Below, one piece after another: positions 37,491-46,598 of a DNA stretch of 64,000 nucleotides. Under the pieces are notes generated by a model that saw only the letters and a list, made by a program, of their open reading frames with translations, searched no databases and was not told where the DNA came from. The DNA is taken from assembly GCF_019977755.1 (NCBI RefSeq), contig NZ_AP025144.1, positions 2,790,001 through 2,854,000 on the forward strand, given 5' to 3'. The stretch is from Vibrio penaeicida (GTDB lineage: Bacteria; Pseudomonadota; Gammaproteobacteria; Enterobacterales; Vibrionaceae). The position numbers and the translations under genes were made by a program. Position 1 is the first letter of the stretch, and each line of letters starts with the position of its first letter.

Positions 37491-39629
37491 ATGAACCAAC
37501 CATCCCACACCCCGACAATGCGCCGCTCCGTGATTGCACTGGCTGTTGCCGCTACTTTTTCTTACGCACCTTTTGTAAATGCGGATTCGGGAGAGACAGA
37601 AACCATTGAAGTCTTTGGTAAAGCCTACCGAAATACCGCGACAAAAACGGTATTAGAGCCGGAAGAAACGCCGCAAACACTTAACGTTATTGAAAGCGAG
37701 CAGCTTGAGCAACGAGGCGTAAAATCCGTGATGCAGGCATTGCGATACGCGCCTGGTGTCTCTACAGAAAACAAAGGTGGCGCAGTCGTCTTATCGAACT
37801 GGGTAAACATTCGCGGTTTCAGTTCTTCGGACAATTACTACGATGGCTTAATGCTTCCAATGCTACCGGGTTGGAATGTACAACCTCAAATTGATCCTGT
37901 TGCCATTGAGCGACTAGAGATTTTTAAGGGACCAACATCGGTTCTTTATGGAACCATGCCTCCGGGTGGGATGGTGAATGTTATCGCGAAAGCACCTCAG
38001 CTAGAAAAGAGCACACAGGTTAACTTGGCGACTGGTTCAAATAGCTTGCTTGAAGCCTCTGTGGATACAACGGGCTCACTAAGTGACAACGTGGCTTATC
38101 GCCTTATTGCTCTAGCAAGAAAATCGGATACTCAGATCGATCATGTTAAAGAAGAGCGATACATGATCGCCCCATCTATTGACTGGTACGTGTCTGACAA
38201 GACGTTCGTCAATTTTAATCTGTACTATCAAAACGACCCAGCCCTTGGTCACAATGTTACGATCCCTCTAGAAGGCATTACAGCAACGGACCCAAGTAAA
38301 AAAATTGCGCGTTCAACGTATGCAGGTGACGTAAATTACAACACCATGAAACGTGATTTCTGGTTAGCTGGCTACAAGTTTAACCACGAATTCAACAACG
38401 ATTGGGCATTCCTGCAAAACTTCCGTTATATGGATTCAAAGTTCTATCAAGAAGGGACGGCGAGTGGTGCGTTTGATGCTGCAACAGGGACATTGAAAAG
38501 AACAGCCTACCTTACCGACGAAAAGTCAAAAGGGTTCAGTGTTGATAACCAATTATCCGGCTTTGCGAATGTAGGTGAGTCTGAACATTACCTTCTATTT
38601 GGTGTCGATTATCGCGAAATTGAAGGTTCGGCTTTATACGAGTCATTCGCCAATGTTTCAGACATTAATCTGTATGCGCCAAACAATAACACAGCAAACC
38701 CAAGTGCCTTTGCTAAAACTTGGACACAGACTCAAAACGTCAGAATGAAGCAACTTGGCGCTTATTTCCAAGATCAGGTTCTTTGGAATGATTGGGTGTT
38801 CATTGCAGGTGGTCGCTTCGATGATGTGAAGAGTGAAGTTAGCACGACCTATGCCGCTCCACCGACAACAACCGCAGACAACAATGACTCGAAGTTCTCA
38901 TATCGCCTTGGTACGATGTATCAATTCGAAAATGGATTCTCGCCATTCCTAAACTTTGCAACCAGTTTCGAACCGAATGCGAAGCTGGATAAAGATGGCA
39001 ACAATCTTGAGCCTGAAGTAGGTGAGCAAATTGAAGTTGGTGTTAAATATGCGTCAGCAGATGGCTTATCTACCGCTTCGGCTGCCCTGTTTGAAATCAA
39101 GAAGAAAAATGTCGGTGTTCGTAAGGATGGAGCGTCACCTTACACCGCAATTGGTGAAGTACGATCTCGTGGTCTTGAACTTGAAGCCAGAACACTGCTC
39201 TCTGAAAACCTAGATGTCATCGCTAACTACACCTACACCGATATCGAAACCACAAAAGATGACAATCCAGACAACATCGGTCAAGTCCCAGTATTTGTGC
39301 CTGAGCAAGCTGCAAACCTTTGGTCAAACTACTACGTTAACGACGGTGCTATGCAAGGGTTACGTGTAGGCGGCGGTGTTCGCTACGTTGGTGAAGCTGT
39401 ATTAAATGACAGTACTGATAAGAATCTTGGGAAAGTGGAAAGTTACACGCTCGTCGATATGTCGCTCGGATACGATTTAAGTCGATTCAGCGATTCCCTA
39501 AATGGGGCTTCGGCAAATGTTGTGGCAAATAACCTTTTCAACACCGAATACTACACCTGCTGGAACGAAAGCTACTGCTGGTACGGTCAGGAAAGGACGG
39601 TGGAGTTAAATGTCAAAATTGATTTTTAA
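37491..39629 (+). CDS. TonB-dependent siderophore receptor (ferrichrome-type)
   Basis: A 712-residue outer-membrane receptor. Signal peptide at the N-terminus (RRSVIALAVAATFSYAPFVNA), TonB box region ETIEVFGKAYRN, plug domain (GVKSVMQALRYAPGVSTE, VNIRGFSSSDNYYDGL, FKGPTSVLYGTMPPGGMVN), then a 22-strand barrel ending in Phe. The C-terminal CWNESYCWYGQERTV motif is typical of the FhuA/FoxA hydroxamate receptor branch. It imports ferric siderophore with TonB energy. A Fur box lies upstream and an FhuF-ABC set downstream. Confidence 0.92.
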   Translation: MNQPSHTPTMRRSVIALAVAATFSYAPFVNADSGETETIEVFGKAYRNTATKTVLEPEETPQTLNVIESEQLEQRGVKSVMQALRYAPGVSTENKGGAVVLSNWVNIRGFSSSDNYYDGLMLPMLPGWNVQPQIDPVAIERLEIFKGPTSVLYGTMPPGGMVNVIAKAPQLEKSTQVNLATGSNSLLEASVDTTGSLSDNVAYRLIALARKSDTQIDHVKEERYMIAPSIDWYVSDKTFVNFNLYYQNDPALGHNVTIPLEGITATDPSKKIARSTYAGDVNYNTMKRDFWLAGYKFNHEFNNDWAFLQNFRYMDSKFYQEGTASGAFDAATGTLKRTAYLTDEKSKGFSVDNQLSGFANVGESEHYLLFGVDYREIEGSALYESFANVSDINLYAPNNNTANPSAFAKTWTQTQNVRMKQLGAYFQDQVLWNDWVFIAGGRFDDVKSEVSTTYAAPPTTTADNNDSKFSYRLGTMYQFENGFSPFLNFATSFEPNAKLDKDGNNLEPEVGEQIEVGVKYASADGLSTASAALFEIKKKNVGVRKDGASPYTAIGEVRSRGLELEARTLLSENLDVIANYTYTDIETTKDDNPDNIGQVPVFVPEQAANLWSNYYVNDGAMQGLRVGGGVRYVGEAVLNDSTDKNLGKVESYTLVDMSLGYDLSRFSDSLNGASANVVANNLFNTEYYTCWNESYCWYGQERTVELNVKIDF

Positions 39630-39643
39630 TCAACCGTAAAAAA

Positions 39644-39682
39644 GCGCAAAACAGGTGGTGTGTAAACATCACCTGTTTTCGC
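39644..39682 (+). terminator. Hairpin between receptor and fhuF-like gene
   Basis: GCGCAAAACAGGTG (39644-39657) pairs with CACCTGTTTTCGC (39670-39682), with one bulge, followed by GTTTTAAG. It lies just past the receptor stop and could act as a partial terminator lowering expression of the downstream uptake genes. Confidence 0.7.
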
Positions 39683-39693
39683 GTTTTAAGATC

Positions 39694-39724
39694 ATACCCA
39701 AGTCACCTCAAGATGCATGGGTAT
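39694..39724. repeat. Remnant of the 27940-type inverted-repeat element
   Basis: ATACCCAAGTCACCTCAAG... (39694) matches the left end of the element at 27940 with one change, and is directly followed by ATGGGTAT and ATGT as at that element's right end. The interior is deleted. It lies in the apparent 5' extension of the fhuF-like frame, so that extension is not coding. Confidence 0.6.
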
Positions 39725-39759
39725 ATGTAACTATTTTAAAACATGGAAAGCGAATAGCC

Positions 39760-40476
39760 GTGCAAGAGTCATTTCACCAACAACTTTTCAGTGCATGCGA
39801 ACAAATTACGCCTTATCTATCAGGTAAAATAACGGAGCCAGACGAATCAATGCTCCGTTCGCACCATAGCGGCGAGGCATTCTTCAATCAGCTGTATTCT
39901 CAACTGCAAGTTTTGCACCCTGAAGCAGGAAAAAGCTATTGGATAACTCGATGTTGGGACTTGGCCACTTGGCAACCTCTATATATTGCCTTTATCAGCG
40001 TATATGGCTTCAAAACACTGCCCGATTTCAATTCTTTCGGGCAGTCCCAAATGGGTTCTTTTGTCACGGGATTTTGCTTTTCAAACCAAAAACATCGACA
40101 TGGTGAAGTGCAAGAGTTAGTGCCCGAAGCTGCATTGCAACTGAATGTATTATTTGAAAAATACAGAACCCAACTCGATCAACAGTATCGTTGTCGGCCA
40201 GGTTTTGTGAAGCACTTGCTGGCTGACGCTATCGTAAATTGTTGCTTAAGACTGAAAGAATTTGACCCTCAATTAACTCTGGATGACATAAGAAACAATG
40301 CCGCCATGTGGCTCAGTGCATTTCAATTACCTCTGGATCAAATCAGTCGAATTGAAGAAAAACAAGGTGCCCTCTCCTACGTGAGAAAAAGCTGTTGTTT
40401 AGTATACAAGACAACTCAAGGGACACTTTGCGAAGACTGTCCTCGATTCAAGAACTCGTCCCCGATTCAAAACTAA
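39760..40476 (+). CDS. FhuF-like siderophore-iron reductase
   Basis: About 238 residues. The C-terminus has the FhuF 2Fe-2S signature C-C-x10-C-x2-C (SCCLVYKTTQGTLCEDCP). Such proteins reduce ferric siderophore in the cytoplasm to release iron. The frame is open from 39655, but that part is the repeat remnant; GTG at 39760 follows GGAAAG. It is between receptor and ABC genes, and 12 bases before the ATPase gene. Confidence 0.85.
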   Translation: MQESFHQQLFSACEQITPYLSGKITEPDESMLRSHHSGEAFFNQLYSQLQVLHPEAGKSYWITRCWDLATWQPLYIAFISVYGFKTLPDFNSFGQSQMGSFVTGFCFSNQKHRHGEVQELVPEAALQLNVLFEKYRTQLDQQYRCRPGFVKHLLADAIVNCCLRLKEFDPQLTLDDIRNNAAMWLSAFQLPLDQISRIEEKQGALSYVRKSCCLVYKTTQGTLCEDCPRFKNSSPIQN

Positions 40477-40488
40477 GAACGAAAGCGT

Positions 40489-41256
40489 ATGTATCAACTC
40501 AATCAAATCAAAGTCATTCGTGAAGAAAAAACCATATTGGACATCGATGAACTTTCCATTGACCCCAAAGGTTTTACTGTGGTTTTGGGTCATAACGGCT
40601 CGGGAAAATCCACATTAGTTAACCTGCTCGCTAAACAATTCAGTCCAGAAGAAGGTCATATTCAGCTCGGTCAGCAGCCACTCGAAAAGTTTTCTGCAAA
40701 ATCATTGGCTAAGGAAGTCGCTTATCTTCCACAAAAGTTGCCCGAAGTTGCAGGGTTGAATGTAAAAGAGTTAGTTCGATTAGGTCGCTACCCTTGGCGT
40801 GGTGTCTTTGGACAATGGAATAGTGAAGACAATCAAATTATCGAAACATCCATGCTTCAAACAGAAGTCCACTCAATGAGCAATGAACTGGCAGACCAGC
40901 TATCTGGTGGCGAGAAACAGCGTGCTTGGATCGCCATGTTATTAGCGCAGCAATCTAACTTTTTGATCCTTGATGAGCCCACCTCCGCTTTGGATGTCCA
41001 GCATCAATATCAAGTGATGGATCTACTCCAACAACTCAATCAACATTCTGGTAGAGGTGTCTTGGTAATTCTTCACGATTTGAACTTAGCGTTACACTAC
41101 GCCACTCACGTTATCGCATTGAAAAAAGGGAATATCCTGTTTGAAGGAAAACGTGAACTTTTGTTTGATGAAGAGCGATTAGCCAGTCTCTATAACACTC
41201 CTGTATCACTGATAGACCACCCTAACAACGACCACAAGGTAGCCATAATATGTTAA
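40489..41256 (+). CDS. fhuC: Ferric siderophore ABC transporter ATPase (FhuC-like)
   Basis: A 255-residue ABC ATPase: Walker A GHNGSGKST, Q loop YLPQKLPEVAG, signature LSGGEKQRAW, Walker B FLILDEPTSALD, and H loop ILHDLN. It powers import of the ferric siderophore through FhuB with FhuD. The stop overlaps the FhuD start by seven bases. Confidence 0.92.
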   Translation: MYQLNQIKVIREEKTILDIDELSIDPKGFTVVLGHNGSGKSTLVNLLAKQFSPEEGHIQLGQQPLEKFSAKSLAKEVAYLPQKLPEVAGLNVKELVRLGRYPWRGVFGQWNSEDNQIIETSMLQTEVHSMSNELADQLSGGEKQRAWIAMLLAQQSNFLILDEPTSALDVQHQYQVMDLLQQLNQHSGRGVLVILHDLNLALHYATHVIALKKGNILFEGKRELLFDEERLASLYNTPVSLIDHPNNDHKVAIIC

Positions 41257-42161
41257 AGAAAGCATTGTTTACCCTATTCTTTTTCAGCTTCACTTTGCAG
41301 GCACAAATCATCGCTGAAGATAGCCGTGGCGAACAGATTCTTCCCAAAACTCCCGTTAGGATTGCTGCTCTCAATTGGGACATAGCCGAACAAGTTCTAG
41401 AACTCGGTGTAGCACCTGTCGCCATACCAAATATCCCTGAATACAGAGCTTGGGTGGTTAAGCCTGAAGTCCCAGAATCGGTTGAAGATATTGGGACGCG
41501 TATGGAACCAAACCTCGCTCGCTTAGAACAGCTAAAACCCGATGTCATCATTATTGGTTCACCACAAATTGACTTAACCGAGCGCCTAGAAAAAATTGCA
41601 CCCGTATTGTATTACCACACATACAAACAAGAACCAGGCAATGTAGAGCGCTCCATAAAACACTTTCGCCAAATTGCTCATGCTCTGGGTAAATCCGATG
41701 TCGCCGAACGTAGACTCAAGCAAATGTACTCTAAGATTGATGCGCTAAAGATCAAACTCGATAAAACCTATGCCGGTCAGAAACCGAAGGTAGCGGCATT
41801 TCGTTTTGCTAGTACCACGACGGTCTACCTTTACGGCGATAACTCTAGTACCCAAGAAGCACTTCAACTTTTGGGATTTGAACCTGCCCTACCACAGCCA
41901 ACCACTCAGTGGGGAGTCACTCAAAAGCGCTTGAAAAAACTGTACTCCATTGGTGATGGTGTCGCGCTGTACTTTAAGCCGTTTAAACAGGAATCCGAGT
42001 TGGAGAAATCCGTAATGTGGAACGCGATGCCTTTTGTTAAAAATAACAAAGTCGCTTCGGTTTCTCCTGTTTGGAACTATGGTGGAGCCATGTCTCTATT
42101 GTATGTAGCAGAAGCGCTCGCTGAAAGCTTAGAGTCGGTTGCACCGAGTGCAGGTGAGTAA
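41250..42161 (+). CDS. fhuD: Ferric siderophore-binding periplasmic protein (FhuD-like)
   Basis: A 303-residue binding protein with signal MLKKALFTLFFFSFTLQAQ. The FhuD/BtuF-like fold shows PVRIAALNWDIAEQVLELGVAP, IGTRMEPNLARLEQLKPDVII and VSPVWNYGGAMSLLY. It delivers the ferric hydroxamate to the inner-membrane permease. Its stop overlaps the ATG of the permease by one base. Confidence 0.9.
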   Translation: MLKKALFTLFFFSFTLQAQIIAEDSRGEQILPKTPVRIAALNWDIAEQVLELGVAPVAIPNIPEYRAWVVKPEVPESVEDIGTRMEPNLARLEQLKPDVIIIGSPQIDLTERLEKIAPVLYYHTYKQEPGNVERSIKHFRQIAHALGKSDVAERRLKQMYSKIDALKIKLDKTYAGQKPKVAAFRFASTTTVYLYGDNSSTQEALQLLGFEPALPQPTTQWGVTQKRLKKLYSIGDGVALYFKPFKQESELEKSVMWNAMPFVKNNKVASVSPVWNYGGAMSLLYVAEALAESLESVAPSAGE

Positions 42162-44167
42162 TGGCGATTCTACGGATAGGTTTATTGTTAATCCCCCTAA
42201 TACTGGCGTCTGGCTATATTGGCAGTGAACTCACGCTTAACCAGCAGTGGCACATCGTTTCTGACATGGTTATGTCAAAGTTCTACGGCTTAGAGTTTTC
42301 ACCTGTTGAATTTGAAGAAATACTTTTTGTAGAAGCCCACCTTCCTCGATTACTGATGGCTATCATGACCGGTGCTGTTCTTGGGTTGGTTGGTAGCCTT
42401 CTCCAGCAACTGACACAAAATCACCTAGTCTCACCGCTAACGTTAGGCACATCTGCCGGAGCATGGTTGGCACTTATGTGCGCCACGGTGTGGCTACCCA
42501 CATTGAGTGCGTTTACTTCCACATTGGTGCCCTTCATTGGCGCAATGGTCAGCCTGGCTGTTGTGATGTGTATTGTCGGCTTGAAAGATCTATCTGGTCT
42601 TCGAGTCGTGCTTGCAGGAATGGCGGTTAATATACTCTTTGGCGCGATCGCAACGGGAATTGCTCTTTTTCACGACCAATTTGCAAAAGACATTTTCATA
42701 TGGGGCGCAGGCGACCTCGCGCAGAACGGCTGGCAACAGGTAGATTGGCTCTTCCCTCAACTGTTACTTGGGCTCGTCATCTTATTGATTTCCCCTAGAA
42801 TCCTTGCACTGTTGAGGCTCGGGCATACCAATGCTGAAGCTCGCGGTCTTAACCTAGTTCCTGCTTTCTTTGGGCTCATTGTGCTTGGTCTTTGGTTGGT
42901 TTCTTCAGCTATTGCGAGTGTGGGCATTATAAGTTTCATCGGGCTTATCGCACCAAATATTGCTCGCTTTGCTGGTGCCAGAACTCCCAAAAGCGAACTT
43001 TGGGTGAGTATGGTGCTGGGCGCATGTTTATTGCTGTTTACCGATACGCTCACCATCGCTATCAATTATGTATCCATTAGCGTCATTCCATCTGGTACCA
43101 CAACAGCCCTCATTGGTGCGCCTGTACTGGTTTGGTTTGCTCGCAGTAAGTTAAAAGCTCATGACCAAATGAGTCTTTCTTTACCCAATTCAACTGCCCG
43201 TTACCGACCAAAAACGTTGTACAGTGCCGTGTTCAGTACGGGATTACTCGTCATACTAGGCGCATTTTTCTATAACACTGGCGACGCCTCTAGTTGGGTA
43301 TGGCAAGTACCCACCGAATTTGTTTGGAGCCAGCAATATCCAAGAATGCTCACCGCCTTTAGCGCAGGATTTGGGCTAGCCATTGCTGGTGTCATTTTAC
43401 AGCGAATCATATATAACCCGTTGGCTAGCCCCGATATTCTTGGCATTTCAGCAGGTGCTAGTTTGTTTTTGGTTGTAGGAATGATGTTGTTAGGAACAAC
43501 CTTATTCGAACTCCAATTCACATTAGCGTTTATTGGTTGCCTCGCGGTTCTAGGGTTGTTACTGCTGCTTGGCAGAAAACATGAATACTCGCCCGGAATG
43601 CTCATTCTTACGGGAATAGCACTCACAGCTCTAATAGAATCATTGATCCATTTCGTGCTAGCACAAGGCAGTGAAACTGCGTATTTGTTGCTAACTTGGC
43701 TATCTGGGTCAACTTATCGTGTAGAAGCAGGCTCTGCCATTGCATTATTTGGCTGTACGGTGGTTCTTTCTGGGCTGGCGCTGTCTCTCCATCGATGGCT
43801 AACGCTAATCTCGGGAGGACGAGGTTTTGCTCAAGCAAGAGGGTTAAATGTTCCGGCTAAGTTTAAGCTACTGCTGATTTTGGTTGCGATGCTTTGCTCT
43901 GCCGTAACGGCAACGATGGGACCAGTATCGTTTATTGGCTTACTCGCTCCACATGTCGCGGTTATGCTGGGAGCAAAGCGCGCAAAAGATCAAATGTGGG
44001 TCGCAGGCTTCACAGGCGCTTCTCTGCTGATGTTCGCTGACTGGCTTGGGCAAAATGTGGTCTATCCGGGACAAGTCTCTGCTGGCATTGTCGTTTCTAT
44101 CATTGGTGGTACTTATTTCCTATTGCTTCTGATGAGAAGTAACTTAAACCGCTTTGCCACTGGGTGA
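42161..44167 (+). CDS. fhuB: Ferric siderophore permease, double-length (FhuB-like)
   Basis: A 668-residue permease made of two FecCD halves (about residues 1-330 and 345-668), each with a GxxLQ-type segment (GSLLQQLTQNHLVSPLTLG; GVILQRIIYNPLASPDILGIS) and the conserved GxIxFIGLIAPHxAR loop (SFIGLIAPNIARFAG; SFIGLLAPHVAVMLG). The fused form is characteristic of FhuB. This completes a FhuABCD-type system with FhuF in the order receptor-FhuF-C-D-B. Confidence 0.93.
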   Translation: MAILRIGLLLIPLILASGYIGSELTLNQQWHIVSDMVMSKFYGLEFSPVEFEEILFVEAHLPRLLMAIMTGAVLGLVGSLLQQLTQNHLVSPLTLGTSAGAWLALMCATVWLPTLSAFTSTLVPFIGAMVSLAVVMCIVGLKDLSGLRVVLAGMAVNILFGAIATGIALFHDQFAKDIFIWGAGDLAQNGWQQVDWLFPQLLLGLVILLISPRILALLRLGHTNAEARGLNLVPAFFGLIVLGLWLVSSAIASVGIISFIGLIAPNIARFAGARTPKSELWVSMVLGACLLLFTDTLTIAINYVSISVIPSGTTTALIGAPVLVWFARSKLKAHDQMSLSLPNSTARYRPKTLYSAVFSTGLLVILGAFFYNTGDASSWVWQVPTEFVWSQQYPRMLTAFSAGFGLAIAGVILQRIIYNPLASPDILGISAGASLFLVVGMMLLGTTLFELQFTLAFIGCLAVLGLLLLLGRKHEYSPGMLILTGIALTALIESLIHFVLAQGSETAYLLLTWLSGSTYRVEAGSAIALFGCTVVLSGLALSLHRWLTLISGGRGFAQARGLNVPAKFKLLLILVAMLCSAVTATMGPVSFIGLLAPHVAVMLGAKRAKDQMWVAGFTGASLLMFADWLGQNVVYPGQVSAGIVVSIIGGTYFLLLLMRSNLNRFATG

Positions 44168-44450
44168 TTAGGGTCTGTTGATCTTTCGAGATGATTTTTG
44201 CAGCAATTTGTGGGTTATTTATACAAGGCAGAGCTTATTCGGTGTAGTCGCTCTACATCAATAGGCGATAACGTAGTAGAAATAGACCACAAATGCTGCC
44301 CGAAGGGTTCGACTAGGCGTCCCCGCTCTATGCACTTTACTCTTTGTTGCAAGGTATTTACTTAGAATGACTAGGCCACACACCTTGCGCCGCGATTAAA
44401 ATGCATAGAACTCGAACAAAATTTAACCGCGAAAAATCAACAGACCCTAA
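44168..44450. repeat. 283-bp MITE-like inverted-repeat element
   Basis: The ends TTAGGGTCTGTTGATCTTTCG (44168) and the complement ending AAATCAACAGACCCTAA (44450) form a 20-21 bp terminal inverted repeat with one mismatch. The interior (44190-44430) has no gene. The left end touches the fhuB stop codon. The end sequence resembles IS5-type termini, suggesting a non-autonomous element moved by a transposase elsewhere. Confidence 0.75.
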
Positions 44451-44488
44451 GTATAAACGAATCAGAATGGGTCACCTCACCAGCCCTT

Positions 44489-44507
44489 AATGAAAATCAT
44501 TCTCACT
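44489..44507 (+). promoter_or_regulatory. Fur box of the ChaN-like gene
   Basis: AATGAAAATCATTCTCACT matches the Fur consensus core well, and ATAATGATAAG (44513-44523) adds a second overlapping half-site set. They lie about 55-70 bases before the lipoprotein start. Confidence 0.75.
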
Positions 44508-44560
44508 CGTTGAATAATGATAAGGGCTGGTCTACACTGCCCGCTCTTTCGGAGATGACT

Positions 44561-45514
44561 ATGAAAAAAATAATTCCTTTACCCATGCTTCTTTTGGCAG
44601 GCTGCTCTGCCGTTACTACTTCGCAATCAACCGTAACTTCGCCAACATCGGCGATTGTTTCCAACTTTTACGATTATAAAATTTATTCCTCCGAAACTGC
44701 GTTGCCTTTGCAGCAATTAGTCAAAGAATTAAAGAACGCAGATGTGATTTTAGTCGGTGAGTGGCACAGCCATGCTGGCACTCATAAATTTCAAACGGAT
44801 TTGTTCGCGGCCATGAACCAATCAGGGTTATCAACCGCACTTGCGATGGAACAGTTTTCTAGAGACAAGCAAGGTCTTATTAACGACTATTTGAACGGAG
44901 AAATAGGCGAACAAACCCTAATTCAACAGGGTAATGCTTGGCCAAATTACACCAGTGATTATCGCCCGCTGGTTGAGTATGCACGTTTGAATAAACTGGA
45001 TGTTATAGCCGCAAACGCGCCGAAGAAAACCGTTAAGTGCATCGGCCGAAAAGGACTCGGTTGGACTCAAAACCTAAGCAAGGAAGAACGTGGATTTATT
45101 GCGGAAAACATAGACACCAGCGATTCACCCTACAAACAAAAATTCATGGCTTCTATGCACCACGGAAAACCAGAACAAACCGCCAACCAATACGCTGCAC
45201 AAGTTACTTGGGACGAAACAATGGCGGAAAGTATTGTTCACTATCTAAACAAGAATTACGATAAAAAAGTCTTGCTCACTGCTGGCAAATTTCATGTGTC
45301 CGACGGTCTTGGAACTGCTGCGTCTATCCAGCGTAGAAACCCAGATCTCAACATTGCCATTATTGAGCCCGTAACGGAAATCACTGCAGACAAAAAAGGC
45401 TATCAAGTGTTGGTTGCAGAGCTGCCACCAAGATACATAAAACAAGAAAATAGAATGAAAGCTTACCATCAAATAGGTAAGCGAAACTCAGGGTTAAACT
45501 GCGAAAAAGAGTAA
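44561..45514 (+). CDS. ChaN-family iron-regulated lipoprotein
   Basis: A 317-residue lipoprotein with signal MKKIIPLPMLLLAGC. The ChaN-like domain begins ADVILVGEWHSHAGTHKFQ and includes LAMEQFSRDKQG and a late VLLTAGKFHVSDGLG. ChaN-type proteins bind haem at the outer membrane in iron uptake. The Fur boxes agree with iron regulation. The frame opens at 44510, but the ATG at 44561 starts the signal peptide and has GGAGA upstream. The repeat element separates it from the siderophore operon. Confidence 0.88.
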   Translation: MKKIIPLPMLLLAGCSAVTTSQSTVTSPTSAIVSNFYDYKIYSSETALPLQQLVKELKNADVILVGEWHSHAGTHKFQTDLFAAMNQSGLSTALAMEQFSRDKQGLINDYLNGEIGEQTLIQQGNAWPNYTSDYRPLVEYARLNKLDVIAANAPKKTVKCIGRKGLGWTQNLSKEERGFIAENIDTSDSPYKQKFMASMHHGKPEQTANQYAAQVTWDETMAESIVHYLNKNYDKKVLLTAGKFHVSDGLGTAASIQRRNPDLNIAIIEPVTEITADKKGYQVLVAELPPRYIKQENRMKAYHQIGKRNSGLNCEKE

Positions 45515-45652
45515 CCCTCAATTTATGGACTGATTCTTGCTTAAAAAACTATCAGATTGGGTAGGAAAAATAATCAGGCTAGGCAGAAAAAATAGTCAAA
45601 GTTATTTGCAGATCTGCCGATAAAGTATTCAGACCATATTGAGGAGAACAAT

Positions 45653-46012
45653 ATGACTTCGATTGGAGCGGAGCCAGTTAGGGTTACCCCTACAGCCACA
45701 GCGACAAACAGCGCAAAATCAAAAGCGGTAGAAGATACCGTTCCCGGTTCAGCTGTCAAAGTCGAGCAGAACAAAGTCACGTTGTCCAATGAGGGCAAAG
45801 CCTTACTTGCCGCACTTCAGCAGATTGAAAAAGATGCCGCGGCAAATCCAGAAGATAAAGGTGTGGGTGACAAAGTTGAATCCTTTGCTCATGGTGCATT
45901 AGGAATGGATCACCCTGACAAGTTTAAAGAAGAAGATGATACTTCCTATTCCGCGGGGCAATATTTATCCGCAGCGGCAACCATAGGTGGAATCTTGGCA
46001 CTGTTGGTATAG
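45653..46012 (+). CDS. Unknown 119-residue protein
   Basis: No family recognised. The N-terminal 30 residues are Thr/Ala/Ser-rich and probably disordered; VTLSNEGKALLAALQQIEKDAA forms a helix in the middle; an acidic stretch (KFKEEDDTSYSAG) precedes a C-terminal hydrophobic segment GQYLSAAATIGGILALLV with glycine spacing. A C-terminal anchor or a secreted amphipathic segment is possible. Shine-Dalgarno GAGGAG is good. It is monocistronic. Confidence 0.65.
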   Translation: MTSIGAEPVRVTPTATATNSAKSKAVEDTVPGSAVKVEQNKVTLSNEGKALLAALQQIEKDAAANPEDKGVGDKVESFAHGALGMDHPDKFKEEDDTSYSAGQYLSAAATIGGILALLV

Positions 46013-46562
46013 CTTAAAGCCAGTATAAATTAGCCTTTACCGACATTGCCTTCTTCTTATAGCTAACGTGCTTAACTAAATAAGCGAAACTTTCGCTCAA
46101 CAACCGTAATGCTAATTTCTTGCGTTATGGCATTCTTTTACGGCTTTCTATTTCCCACTCAGACTATTAGACAACCTATCTTAGCACCTACAAACATACC
46201 TAAGTATGCTCACTCACTTTCATTAGACCACTTTGTATTTATCATTCTTATTGAATACGCAAAGTATCTGGCTAAAAAATAAAAAAATATTCATACCAAA
46301 ATGAGCGATGTAATTAAACAGTACTAAATATGTGCTCTTTCGTTACAAACTTGAACTCCCCTTTAAATGAAAATCAAAAATAAATATAAAATACAAAAAG
46401 ATAAGTAAAAATCACTTCACTCCCCGCTATGTTATTCAAGGTGAGGTATTTAACATTTCTTAGACAAAAAAGGTTCTAATCTCCCTACTTTTAGTCAAAT
46501 CCTGAGCGACGTTTTAAAAAAAAATGTTTTGAGTACTAAGCATTTTTAGGGCATTATTTTTA
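46013..46562. other. Long AT-rich region upstream of betI, no gene recognised
   Basis: About 550 bases without a supported coding frame. A small hairpin (AGCGAAA/TTTCGCT, around 46082) may end the preceding gene. The rest is AT-rich, consistent with a heavily regulated upstream region for the bet operon, possibly including binding sites for quorum or osmotic regulators or a small RNA; nothing specific can be assigned. Confidence 0.4.
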
Positions 46563-46582
46563 TTAATTGATCGTTCAATTAA
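46563..46582 (+). promoter_or_regulatory. Candidate BetI operator
   Basis: TTAATTGA-TCGT-TCAATTAA (46563-46582) is a perfect 8+4+8 palindrome 16 bases before the betI start. It resembles known BetI sites built on TTGA/TCAA arms, and would give choline-relieved autorepression of betIBA. Confidence 0.65.
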
Positions 46583-46598
46583 AAATAAGGAAGCCGTC

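Noticed and set aside
39655..39759. N-terminal extension of the FhuF-like protein
   Set aside because: It is made of the receptor terminator and a repeat remnant, and a GTG with a ribosome site lies at 39760.
42161..44167. FhuB as an unusual gene fusion
   Set aside because: Double-length permease is the normal form in the FhuB family.
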